The notes under the pieces are model-generated. The model had not been told where the DNA came from. It made no database searches and saw only the letters and a list, made by a program, of their open reading frames with translations. A DNA stretch of 64,000 nt from Mesodorylaimus sp. YZB2_4 (taxonomy: Eukaryota > Nematoda > Enoplea > Dorylaimida > Dorylaimidae): positions 1-64,000 of the forward strand of contig JASANH010000949.1 of the NCBI GenBank assembly GCA_030248295.1, read 5' to 3'. The position numbers and the translations under genes were made by a program. Positions 48,001 through 59,300 of the stretch are shown here, one piece after another. Numbering within the stretch: the first letter of the stretch is position 1; every line of letters starts with the position of its first letter.

Positions 48001-49618
48001 AAGAACGCTAGATGGGATCTGCAGTAAAGAAAACACGCTATGTAAGATGAAGCCGATGAGACCAGAAAAGTGAATCGCTTTACCCCAATCGTGCCAATAT
48101 CTGTAGACGAAAAATGAAATCGTCGTTCAAGAGTTTGAGTTATGACGCCACCAAGCTCGATTGATGTCATGAGCAGCAAGATGCTGGACCAGAAAACCAG
48201 CCAGAATGGTGTATTCATAAATTGGAGACAGTTTGGACGAAATCTAAAAATATAAGAGCGGTAATATCAAGTATTCTTTACTTTTGTAACTCTCGTGTCG
48301 TAGGTCATGGCGAGTGGGTGAGAATACAGTTGTTCATCGATCTCCGCATGGCTGGGAGACGTAAACCTCGGGTTGATGGAGACGTTGGCCGACGGCCACA
48401 CTACCCTGCGCCTGACAGATTGGCTACACTTTTTTTCTGTTTAAAAATTAGCCAGATGTTCGCCCTTAAAAGAATATACAGACTGTACAGTTTTTTTGAG
48501 AGTACCGACCTAACTCAAACAAGTAAAAGTTTTGACCCCTTTCACTCCTCTGTATGAATTTTTTGGCGCAGCATTCCATTTTCATTGTTCCATTTTAATC
48601 CTTCGCTTCTCTTTGCTCTTCAGAATTTGCGGGCAAAAAATGAAATATTCTTTTTAATTTTCAAATGACAGACTCATCGAAGGGGGCCAACCCTTCGCTA
48701 GTAAAAGTTGCGGGACCCCTATCATGCAGTACTGTACTTGGTCCACACTAGAAGGTGTTCTTGATCGATATCTCCCTAACCCATCAAAATTTCGCGAAAT
48801 CCCATCGTAGCGTTCTCGGGCACTTTGTCCGCATGCTAAGCTCAAAAATCATCGAAATCCATAGCCCCGCGAGAACTATCTTCTAGCACAGGCATCGTAT
48901 ACGATTTGACTCGCCATTTGAGCGCTAATTGAAGGATTTCGATGATTTTTGACCCCGCATGTGGGACACGGTACCTGACAACCCTACGATTATACTGTAT
49001 TTCGCAAAATTGTGATCAGCTCGGGAGATATCGATCAAAAACACCTTCTAGAGTGTGGGCCAAGTGGGCTAGCATATGTATGAGTCCACAACTTTTACCT
49101 GGGAAGGGTTAAGTTTTGGAATCAAAGTCGACAGTTTGGATTTTGCAGAATCTTCTGCACATTTTGTCCAAATACAGAAATACATAAATCAAGACTCATC
49201 AATCAGCTACATCCGCTGGGCTTTGATTGCTCGTGTGGATTCGTTACCTGCTGTGAAAGCATTCTCGCCAGCAGTGGACAAATAGAAACTCTGGACATTC
49301 CTTAGCCGTACTTGGCATTTAGGTAAAGTTTTGAACCTGCTCACTTAAATTTTTTAAGCAAAATTTTACCTGCCCTAGTTTTGTCTTTCAAAATTTAAAG
49401 ACACCCCTCTTATTGTAAATCGCTAGGTATTCCTCTTACCGTCCCCATCCGTATCTGCAAAAATAGTCTTTCTCGTGATCACCCGAATCAATATCGTTCA
49501 CATTATCGTTTTTGGTTTCTCTTTTATTGGAGTATTCCACAAATTCGTTCAATAGGCAGATGTTCTCTTCTTTTGCCTTTTTCGTCATGCCCTCCTGTAT
49601 CCGCCTTGATGCCGTCAC
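42018..49618 (-). CDS. SLCO/OATP organic anion transporter 1 (15 exons, 730 aa)
   Basis: Minus-strand exons: 49618-49440, 48243-48084, 48018-47958, 47684-47529, 46108-45929, 45870-45768, 45715-45591, 45498-45359, 45302-45158, 44690-44471, 44418-44286, 44003-43810, 43752-43688, 43626-43492, 42214-42018; every join keeps phase. It is a plasma-membrane transporter for bulky organic anions (steroid conjugates, bile-salt-like compounds, hormones, drugs), with twelve helices. Diagnostic points: YGWGR then FRPN before helix 1, ENVAHG before helix 4, the family signature WIGAWW at ~288 (the preceding Arg of the usual signature is Asn here), GFSMFFPVFLESQYGF, and PGIIGTVLGG. The large loop near residues 495-560 is Kazal-like (CNAHCHCSKG, DPHCSMDGVTYYSPCHAGC). 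CLLYDTYGLAYSL precedes helix 12. Exon 8 appears to end at a GC donor. Introns hold several foldback elements. Length is normal for the family. Confidence 0.9.
42635..42942. mobile_element. Foldback element in intron 14 of transporter 1
   Basis: The arms 42635-42695 and 42884-42942 are imperfect inverse copies of about 60 bp sharing AAAGCTCTGTGCAAAAT. Upstream (42420-42560) lies a fragment resembling family F (TTTCGTGAAATCCCA). Confidence 0.6.
44740..44920. repeat. Tandem pair of ~60-bp repeats, intron 9 of transporter 1
   Basis: The block with CAGCCGG, then TTATCAGATCA, then CTTGCAATT recurs about 115 bp later with substitutions (CAGCCGG, TATCAGGTCATTCTTGCAAT). Confidence 0.5.
46263..46549. 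mobile_element. Foldback element in intron 4 of transporter 1
   Basis: The arms of about 80 bp at 46263-46345 and 46465-46549 are inverse copies with few mismatches (CTGTTTTTCTCCACC, then TATGAGCGGAAAACTGTCAG). The centre of about 120 bp has no coding capacity. Confidence 0.7.
46690..47035. mobile_element. Copy of the 58.8-kb inverted-repeat element, intron 4 of transporter 1 (family G)
   Basis: It runs collinear with 58786-59119: TTATAACACA then GGCGAAA, CATAGG then GGACATGCTA, AAACATGAGTCGTAC, ATCTTCTAGC, TTGATGCTGCAAACAG. Its terminal repeats are worn. Confidence 0.65.
48688..49113. mobile_element. Inverted-repeat element with a second half in reverse, intron 1 of transporter 1 (family F)
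   Basis: The ends AACCCTTCGCTAGTAAAAG and the inverse near 49090-49113 (CTTTTACCTGGGAAGGGTT) form terminal repeats. Internally, GGTGTTCTTGATCGATATCT recurs inverted (AGATATCGATCAAAAACACC), so the copy looks like two half-elements head to head. Confidence 0.65.
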
Positions 49619-50950
49619 TGGGTGGCGGAATCTCGAGTTGGGTTGTGCATCTTCTCTACTCTACTTCGCCTAACCTAAAATTGTGTCACGGAGACAGCCT
49701 CCCTCTGCCTACCGGCGGTGAGCATTTGGGAAAAAGATATGTCTAATACAGTTTGTATTGTAGACTACGGAGTCAACCTGCTGCTCGAAATTGAGAAGTA
49801 GTTTTTGCTCGCTTGAGGCCACTAACAAACTTGAATAAATTGAAATTTTAGAAAGCATTTCTTAGCAATCCACTAAAATGAATGAATTTTCTGTAACTTT
49901 AGATCATGCGCTTACAATCAGTTTAAACACAGTAGAATCAACTCCAGTAATGTGCTCCCTGGGGTGATAGAATTTTGATAGCTTTTCGAACAACATTCGA
50001 ACACATTCAACCCGGGGGGGGGGGCATAATCAAAAGCTCTGCCGCAATACTCACGATCAGACATTTAGCATGTGCGGGTGCCAGCAGCTCTTTTTTGCAC
50101 AATGATAAGGTCTGATAAGGTCGGCCCTGTCTGGCGATATGGTCACAGATCCGTTGTTACCTGACGCTTCGGTTTTTTCCTAGCAGAGACATGTGTATCA
50201 TGCAACTTCGCATGAAGAAACAGCTCGTCATACTGATTCTCAACTTTTCGCTATCCATAAAAATGGGCACATGCAGCATGCGAAAGTTCCTACTCGTACA
50301 ACGTCTAATCACTAAAGCAAAGGAAGTTCCTGAAGGATGAAAAACCCAGGCGCCAGTGAGCGAGTAGCACATAGCTGACCAATATAGCTCCTTTTTTAAA
50401 TCGAAACAATGGAGACTGCCCGATTCGATTAGAAGAGAGGGAAGTGGATTAGCGATTTATGCCTGACCTCAAGGTTGATGGTAATATACTAGTTATTCAT
50501 TTAAGAGCCTTTTCGCTATTTTCCATACGCCCTGGCTCCTAAACCACCTCATTGAAGCCACGGGTATTTTTCCGCTACAGTTTTGAATTACCTTGGATTC
50601 CATAAAAAATGCTATCTGATCCAGACATAAATAAGGGATTTAACGGAATGTCTGAATAACACAGTCCTCCATACACAATAACGTGATGAGTCGACTCTGT
50701 GATGCTGTAAAAACAGAGAATTTTCCTAATGTCGTTTCGGGTGCGCCATAAAGAATGACCCTCACAGAAATGGTTAGTTTTCTTGGAGAGCAGACGTGTT
50801 GTAAACTTTCCACTAACACAGGCAGATAGAGCATTCAATTCTGCATGAGGCAGTCCACTTAGTGTCTATCACTCTGTACAGCTGCTCGTACAAAGAAGTG
50901 GAAAGTCAACCCCTGAGAAGTTTGGTTGTCTAAGCGTAAAAAAGATATGG
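49619..50950. other. Spacer upstream of transporter 1
   Basis: Presumed promoter region of transporter 1 near 49.6-50 kb, without a clear TATA box. A G10 run lies near 50012. The minus-strand frames at 50157-50372 and 50575-50838 show no recognisable motif. Confidence 0.35.
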
Positions 50951-50999
50951 ACCCCGAAATATTTTCGAAGAATTGGATGGAGCCGTAAGTCTAAAAATA

Positions 51000-51871
51000 A
51001 TATAGCGATAGTGCAAAATGATCGCCGAAACTGGCACTGTCGACTGCATAAATAGCCTGGTCGTCCGCGCAGTGTTCGCACAAAAGAAATGATTCAAAAA
51101 TTGAAGGATCCACTGCGGAGGAAAAAGGAGTGACCGCTGCAAAATTGGCTGGCGAGCTCAAATCATCGAAAAATCGTACATCCATTTCTTCCTGACAACC
51201 ATAAGATTAAACGAAAAAAGTTTTCTAGGTGAATCTGGAGTGGGTACAGAAAATCTGATTCCATGCGCGCGTTGTTTTCTGATGAGAAAATGTTTGATCT
51301 GGACGGAATTTTCAACTCCCAGAATGATCGCATGTGGGCTCCAAACCGTACAGCAGCCAATAGGAAGGGTGGGATCAAGCCAAAGCAGAAGTTTTCTCAA
51401 AAAATTATGGTCTGGTTTGGCGAATGCACTGAGGATTTTACATCGCTGGTCATTTTGGATAAAGGTACAGTCAATCGTTCCGTCTGCATAGAAATGGTAT
51501 TGCAAGTAGCCGAAAAATATGGAAGAAAGGTATTTGGGAGCAACTGGATCTTTCAGCAAGATGGCGCGAAGGCTCAAACCCACAAAGACTCACAGAAATA
51601 AGGCGGGGATCATTCTCCTGATTTCATCGAAGCTGAGCGTTGGCCTCCGAATAGCCCCGATTCGAACCTATTAGACTACTCATCGTCAGTTTGGAAAGAA
51701 TTTGCTCATGCAATGAGCTGGGATCGAGTCAAGTCCAAAGCAACTCTAAAAGCTGAATCAAAGATTCCCGTGAAACGAATTCGTTTAGATATTGTGAAAA
51801 AAAGTTGTGAAAGTTGGTACTCCCGACTGTATCGCATTTTGAAAACGAATGGTGAATATATTGGCAAGTAA
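51000..51871 (+). pseudogene. Tc1/mariner-type transposase relic, DD37D
   Basis: The N-terminal helix-turn-helix part is recognisable at 51055-51185 (GRPRSVRTKEMIQKLK) but breaks by frameshift. The catalytic part from 51263 reads FSDEKMFDLDG (first Asp), IMVWFGE, WIFQQDGAKAQ (second Asp), then after an in-frame TAA (599-601 of that kb) WPPNSPDSNLLDY (third Asp), ending at a TAA at 51869. Thirty-seven residues separate the second and third Asp if the stop is counted, the spacing of the maT branch. The stop, the frameshift and the missing ends make it inactive. I could not find its terminal repeats. Confidence 0.8.
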
Positions 51872-51974
51872 AAAAGGTCAAGTTGACTCAGAATTGAATG
51901 CTAAACACAATGGTATGAAACTCTAATAATACGAATGTAGCCGAGTTCAGATTATCTATCGTCCTCGCTTCAGA

Positions 51975-52160
51975 ATCCTTGCTTATCACTAGTTATCGCC
52001 GTCATCACCAAACTGTCATCATCCTAATCTCAATGACGGCCAAGTTTCTTGGACTACCTGCATGAACCGAATAGATCATTCACGTTGCTTCCTCCATCAT
52101 CCGTCCCACGATCAGAGCTAGCTGAACACTATGTCCTAGCGACACACGTACTGTACACTG
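51975..52160. repeat. Dispersed repeat shared with 61200-61390
   Basis: Both segments share GTTATC, CGTCATCACCAAA, TCTCAA then GACGGCC, TTTCTTGGACT, AACCGAATA and CATC then CGATCAGAGC-type blocks. Each lies downstream of the 3' end of a transporter gene. It could be a flank of the gene duplication or an unrelated mobile element. Confidence 0.55.
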
Positions 52161-52454
52161 TGCGTATGAAAAATTGGGTTTACGGACATTTCGACCCCAG
52201 TTTTTCGCCCCCGCTGTTCCACCCCTGACCTATCCGCCCCACGGCAGAGAAGTACTGCATGGCAACACAGTATATACGAGTGCGGGACAAAGCGCTTGTA
52301 TGAGTGTGATGGTCTTTCAATGAATCTTCTTTCAGAAACAATGCAACGACATTAGCTTGGTTGCTCTAGAATTTCGTATCTCGGATTGTAGACGGGCTTC
52401 TAAAAAGGCGAGGCTGCTCGTGAGATCAGAAAGCGTTAGTGGCTGCCAACGGAT

Positions 52455-52680
52455 CAGACCGGGGTCGTAGCTTAGCGGTTTAAGGCGTCTGCCTTTCACG
52501 CTTGGTGCGCACTTAGAGGGGAGGGTTCGACTCCCGCCTCGATACAAAATGATTGTCAAATATGTGTTCCTTAGCCCTCGAGTGCGCCTTATGTGCTTGT
52601 CTTTGGATACAGTATGACATGACATGTCAATTGATAACTATCCTCGAGGCGTGGGGTTAATCATTCCTTTCGGGTAATCA
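52455..52680 (+). mobile_element. tRNA-derived SINE, best preserved copy
   Basis: It starts with a tRNA-like head: an A box in GTAGCTTAGCGG, the arm GGCGTCTGCCTTTCACGC with a Glu-type TTTCAC loop, and a B box in GGGTTCGACTCCC. A tail follows (GAGTGCGCCTTATGTGCTTG, TTTGGATACAGTATGACATG) that recurs without the head at 55110. The anticodon stem does not pair properly and the tail is attached, so this is a SINE rather than a tRNA gene. Confidence 0.65.
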
Positions 52681-52753
52681 TCATATCATCCACCGTCTCT
52701 GCCCCTATTGTTGTCTTGGAAAGCTGTGACCCGTTTGGTCTCAGCTTTCCAAG

Positions 52754-52822
52754 CTCGTTTGTGGGATTGCTCGTGGGATGGCTCGTGGGATGGCTCGTGG
52801 GATTGCTCGTGGGATGGCTCGT
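52754..52822 (+). repeat. Minisatellite, 12-bp unit, about 6 copies
   Basis: The unit CTCGTGGGATGG alternates with CTCGTGGGATTG. As the unit length is a multiple of three, it leaves an open frame repeating Ser-Trp-Asp-Gly/Cys, with no sign of a gene around it. Confidence 0.8.
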
Positions 52823-53373
52823 CAGTCATGGCCGCTCGCTCTTTCACATTGTTGACCACTCTAATCGCTTCAGGTTTGGCAGCTAGCGCGGTATGAATGT
52901 GATTAGACTATCTTGACGACTTCTCGATCGATACTCGCCGCTTACACGCTAGCTTTAAGCGATGATCGCAATCAAATCTGTGATCGTCGGCAGCGCGAAA
53001 GTGATTTTAGACTATACCCTCCCGCAGCAACCAGAAAAATGAGCGAAACCATGGACTTGCAAAGATCACATGTAGACGGCGAGGATAGATCCAGAAGTCG
53101 TCAAAAGTCAAGGCGGGGGCGAAGAGTCCGAATGCCGAAAAGGTGATCCAGTAGTTCTCATCTTACCCTACTCTTGCAGTATCCCATTGCTGTAGTCCCT
53201 CAGAAAACTCGTAGCAAATGCGTGGTCAAGTCTGGATACTGCGTATATTTCTTACGACCTTATACGTGAGCTAAAAACCAAGTCTTCTTGGGTGAGACGA
53301 CAAAACGTCGATATAATCTTCGAATTTTTTTCCATAAAATTGGGCGTAGAGTATCTGCACTAAAATAACCGCG

Positions 53374-56300
53374 TCAAGGCTGCCTAACATCTTTACCATA
53401 AGCATTTTTTGAAACACCAAAATACCATTGCTCAAATTTCTGCATCCTTATCACATACCACTTGGTTTCTGTCGAGGAAATAGGTGAGGGCGTGGAACTG
53501 CGGACGCCGAAGTATAATGCAACCAGTTGCACGATTCTTAGAGTTCCGCCTATAAGCACAGGTACAATATCTGTAAGGGCACCAGGAGACCCTCGAATGG
53601 CTCTAATCAAGACCCGCGTTGAAAACTCATAAGCTCCTAAATTTGTTTTGAAAAGCAAGCACATCAGCTTACAAAAAAGCGTAGGCGTCGCGTTTACCAC
53701 CCCCCCCCCGCATCACGGCTGCATGAAATTTTTACCTACCTACATAGGGAACATGGGCTTATTTTAAGGCACAGGCACCTCACTTACATAATCCGCATAA
53801 GGAATAAGCGAGACCGGAGGTATCGTACAAAAGGCAGGTAGCCTTTTCAGAGCATATTTCTTTCCACAATATGCAATTAGCGTCAAAAATTCTCCCAAAT
53901 AATGGGGCTCCTGGCAGCCAGCCTGAAAAAATTTGAGCAAAAAATGCAATAAAATTCTCGATTATGTCTCCCCAAAGAATCTTAATGAACCATGGTGGGA
54001 AATCCCAGGTCCCACCGACAAATATGAATGGAAGTAGAAAAATAAAGCTAACATGTAAAATAAAGGGGTGGGATGGATTACAAAAAATACTTCAGCTTTT
54101 GTATCCAGGGAACAAAAGCGCTCCCAATAACCCACATTGTGCTTACCAAACAGATCGCAAGCAACTAATTGCAATCCTAATGCCAGTGTTCGCAAATGGA
54201 ATGGAACACCCCTGCAAAAATGCAACTGTACTGTACTATCAGAAGAATAGCCCAATCGAATCTTGCTTACACTAAATTTGACTGCGTGATCATATATCCA
54301 GCAGAACTGCCCAGCAAGCAAGCAACGGCCATCATGACACAGAACAGAAGAGGTCTCCACGGGCAGCTCGGATCACATTTACCGAACGTGAGTGCTGGAT
54401 GGACTTGACTTGACGCCTGCTCGACTTGATCTCGCAGGCAAGTGCAGTTGGAGACGGATGACTGCAATGACAGGCATGGCCAAGACTGACTGCTATTCTA
54501 CAGTGCTTACCCTGCATCCGGCGAAACATGGCGAATAGTAGGTCACACCATCGGAGCTGCAGTGCGGGTCGTATATGCCTTTCGAACATTGACAGTCCTC
54601 GTTGCATGCATGGGTGAGACTCGGTGGTAGCGATAACCTACTTGAGCATCAGTAAAATTCTGCTGATCCAGTTTCAGTAATGCTTGCCTTACCTCTCGCC
54701 TTTATGATAAGGAGTACTGATGCCAGCTAATGGCAAAGTGGGGCATGGCAATAAATACGGAAAAGCAAAAATCAATCCAAAAAAAGTTGAAAAATAAGCT
54801 AAGACGTAAATTCCCCGTATTTGCAAATTGAATCGACTGGCGATCGCTCCACCCAACAATGTGCCTATTATACCAGGTAACAAGCCGACGGCACCTGCAA
54901 CAGAGACCAGTTTCTTCACCCTCAGTCTTTCACTTTTGATCCGGAAGGAAGTGGCAAATATACGATTAGGATTAGTCATGGCCTTGGACTCAAAATTGAG
55001 TTGCAACAAAGTACAAAATCTGGCGGCTTGAATCGCAATATGAACATAGGCTCCATACAGGCAGTCCTTAGAAACCTACTGTATATGCGGTGTGATGCAC
55101 TTCCAATATAGAGCCTAAGCTTTTGAGTGCACCTTATGGTGCTTGGCTATGGATAAAGTATGACCTGACATAAACTTGTGGGGATAAGCATTCTGTAGCA
55201 TTATTTAGGCCTCAATAGCCAGTATCCAGCCGTATAGTAATATTCATTGGATTAGTGAAATTTTGTTTTAAAAAAGTTGACGCATGGTTCATCAGAAAAC
55301 AGCGCCAAATACATACAGTATACTAACTGTATGTTATTAGACAATGTAAATACTTATATTATACTGTATTTTCTTCAACAGAGTATATTCATGTGTTTAA
55401 ATGCGCACATGGCTTAATATTTTACGTTTTTTCAAAAGTATATTTTCCCTCAATTTTTGAATTTGAGCTGGTATCGAGTCAGAAATTTTGCAGCTCCTTC
55501 GTTTTTCTTGTGTATTGTACAAGCCCTATGATCCGGTCATGTACACAGAAGACACAACTACATACAGAACAGGTTAAAGTCATATCCGTTAGTGTTCCAA
55601 AAACCTGAGTCTCTGCTGTCTGACCTGATCCTGACCTTGACCAGCCCATTTTTTACAGGCCCCGACCCTAACAATGACCACAGGTCAAAAAATTCTCTGA
55701 CTTTACTTGACCTTTATCAGGATATGAAAAATTTGTGACCTTGACCATGCTTCTGGTGCATAAAGCACTCATACAGTAAGCAGTGAGTCACTGCAGAATG
55801 CAAAATGTTGAAAAGCCTGAAAAACCAATTCGTTGCAGCGTGACGGAAGAGCCCCCTGGTTTTGGTATTCGAAGTGAGACTGGTAGGATAGGTGCGTGCG
55901 TGCATGAGTGGAGAATATGCCGCACGGTGGTCTATGATTGCGAAGTATAAGAGTGGCCCGAATGATTTAGTACAGTACTCAATGCCCGCTTATTATTATT
56001 ATTATTAAAGCAGCAGTCATGGCAGCAGCAATCATTCTCTTAACCAGGCCGTAAGTCTATCATTGAAATCGCCTCTGGAATCTAAAATCTAAAAATCATT
56101 CAGCATTTACTGTAAGGGCGAAGTCAGGTAAAAAGGTTGGGTTCAGGGACATTTATCGTCTAGCCTATGCAGCCCTTAGCGGCCAGGAATCATGCACAGT
56201 CATATGTTCTTGCAGTATTGCAGGAAGGGTTATTTTGCAAAGTGGAGATCATTAGTCGAGAGGTCTTTCTGTTGCGGTCACTTTTAAATACTCTTACAGT

Positions 56301-59300
56301 ATACCCCCGCCATGCTTTTGGCGATATAGAAAACCAAAAGGAGGCAAGAAGAAAAGAAGACATCAAAACATTGCCTAAGGAGGGTGAAATTCAGACCCGC
56401 TAAAAACTCATAATATTATTCAGAGTACAGCATACATATCACAAAAATTTTCCGGTACAGCAACAATTTAAAATTTGTAGCAACTTAAGATAGATCTGGT
56501 TGGTTCTAGGACGAGAGAGAGAAAATATTTTAAGAAAACTAAGGGAACAGAAAATTAATTTTAGTATATTCAAACGCTGATCTTGAGTTTAGGTCAGAAA
56601 ATGCTCTGACCGCCAACAAAACTTGACCTTGAGTCAGTCAAACAAGAGTCAGTCAAACAGGGTTTCGACAGATTTCTGACCTTGACCTTGAGGTCATTTT
56701 TAACCTTATATCTGATCTGCATGATCTACAATTCCCCTTACCTGGTAATACAACCGAAATTTCAGTCGAAAATCCGTATTGACTTTCCAAAAACTTGGGA
56801 AGGAACATGATAAAACCAGACATCATTAGAACCTCGATAGACTGACGAATGGTTCCGCATATGAAAATGGGAGTGCGTAATATAACCTGTAAAACCTCCC
56901 AGTAACTCTTTGTTTGTTCAACCTGGCTGTTGTCTTACCATGATTGAATTATACATTTCTTTTATGGCCGCTTTCTTTCCGTTAGAAGAAGAAAGCTTTC
57001 CCAATTTTTGTTCTGCGTCTTTTTTAGCCGATCTTAAATGGCTGGCAATTGAATGAGGTTTTCCCAAGTCTTTTTTGGCTGCAATATGAGATTGATCGCT
57101 CATCAATCCAGCAAGTTGTCATAGAAAGCCACTCACAAGCGGGCATTCGTTTTGGGAATCCACTGAAGGGTATGGTGATAACAGCGACTGATACAGCTAT
57201 AATGAGATCAGCCAGCCACCACGCCCCGATCCAGTTTGCATCGCCAGGTTTCACACCAAGTCTAAACATACGTCAACCCGTTGTGTGTGTGTGTCAACAA
57301 GCAAGCAGAGACTGACTTTGATACGTCCAGACGATCGAAGTCTTCGTGTAGTCTGAGGGTGAATCCCGCCAGAACCACAGCCACCGCAAGCGACAAGCCT
57401 TGCGCTGCCAGAAGGATTCCTAAAACACAATAAGCTTAATTGACTTTTACTGTACTATAGGAAAATGCTGACATTTCAAAAATATGAGCGCAAGAGTCAG
57501 GCGAAAAGGGAAGTTTCGGTTTTTCAATTTTTTTAGCTTTTTCATACTTTTGCTGTACTTTTTTCAATCTTATTTTCTTCCTTCGAAATATCTGCCATCT
57601 GCTAACTAAAATCTATCCTAATTTACTTGTAAAATAAAAATATCTTACCAGTATAGAGCATGGAAGAGCTACGTTCAACATTCTCATCAACGTAAGATAT
57701 ACTCGTCGTTCCATGAGTGACTGAGCCGATAGATCCAAGTATACAAGCCATACATCCGATATACCATGCAATATCGCTGTTGCGGCTCGATTTTTCGCCA
57801 ATCATGCATTCGACGTCCTGTTGGACTTGACCACCTGCTTGCATTTCTTTTTTTACGGCAACAGTTATAAAGGGTGTCCAAGAAAATTACCTGTTTTACA
57901 CATCGAATCGACGATGGAAGCATTCGACATGCGTTCGTTGTTGATTGACATGACTTCGGTGCGAGGCGAAGCGTATCGGTTCGTTATTCCCACTATATGC
58001 GAGCCAATCATAAAAAATGAGGCACCCACAATCCATCGAACTTTGTTTCCTAAAAACAGATTCTACGGGCCCAAATGCTTTAGTTTACTGAGTTAATTTA
58101 TTCAATTTTAAGCGCGACTTTCGTTGAAACCATGCAGAAAAGGTCCTGCTGATCAGCGCATCTGGGTTTCCTACTAAGTTTTGCTGTTTCAGGTTGCGCA
58201 TGTTTTTTACGTCATATGTATCAAAGTCCCGGAGGGACAGGGACCAGAAATGGTTTTAGATCTAGCAGGTCTGCATCAGGTTTTATTCCAGTAATACTGG
58301 TCCTCTACGACCTTTTTTGTGCGACCTTGCAGCTTTTGGTATGCGTATAAGTGATTGTATATCAATATAAGGAGGAGCATTATCTTGCGAGAGATACTGT
58401 GCAAAGTTGTGTTAGCTCGCGCGAAGACACTACAATTAGCGTTGGTTAACTTCACCAACTGACGATGACTGTTCTTTCTGTATTCAAGCGACTTCATCCA
58501 TATCAAAGACCCGGCAGTGGTCTTCGACCATATGGATGAAGTCGCTCGAATATGGTCAGTGGCGAGCAATAAATTGTTTGTGTGAGGTGACGATGAAGAA
58601 GGAGTTGATACCTTATCTGCACCTATCAGCTCACTGGTTCAGGGAACCGCCCGCCTCTCTTAATCGTAAGTCAGTATGCGCGGCTGGCAGAGCCACTTGC
58701 ACCAAACGGCCGCGTACAAACCCAATGAAAACAGATAATAAGTGATGCCCCTCTTGATCAGACTATGATAGACTATGATAAACTTAACCCTTAGTTGGTC
58801 GAACTCTTGGGTCCACAGACCCAACGCATGTTATAACACATGGCGAAACGGTTTTATCTGCATATCTCGACAACCAGCCATTATTTTGCAAAACCGTTTG
58901 GTAGTATCATAGGTTGATAGGTAGGACATGCTAGTACCAAAAATTATCGAAATCGATCAAGCGGTTCTCAAACTGCAGCCCGAAAACCCCAAAAAAGTGC
59001 CCCAAAACAATAATAACTTCGATTGAAACATGAATCGTACGAGAAGAAGAACTATCTTCTAGCACAGGCATCGTACAGTTGCTACTTGATGCTGCAAACA
59101 GTGAGACCAACTAGGGGTTAACCCTTCCCCGGTCAAACTTGCGGACCCGTATTCTCCAGTGCGGGGTCCACACTTCAGAAGTCGTTTTTGATCGATATCT
59201 CCCGAACCGATCAAAATTTCGCGAAATCCCATCGTAGGGTTCTCGGGTGCCATGTCCCGCATGCTTGGGTCGAATTTCATCAAAATCCGTCGAGCGGTGC

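Noticed and set aside
51158-51583. 141-codon minus-strand frame
   Set aside because: Antisense to the transposase relic with its DDD motifs.
52455-52545. Functional tRNA gene with A and B boxes
   Set aside because: The anticodon stem and the acceptor stem do not pair properly, and the sequence continues into a tail repeated elsewhere without the head, so a SINE explains it better.
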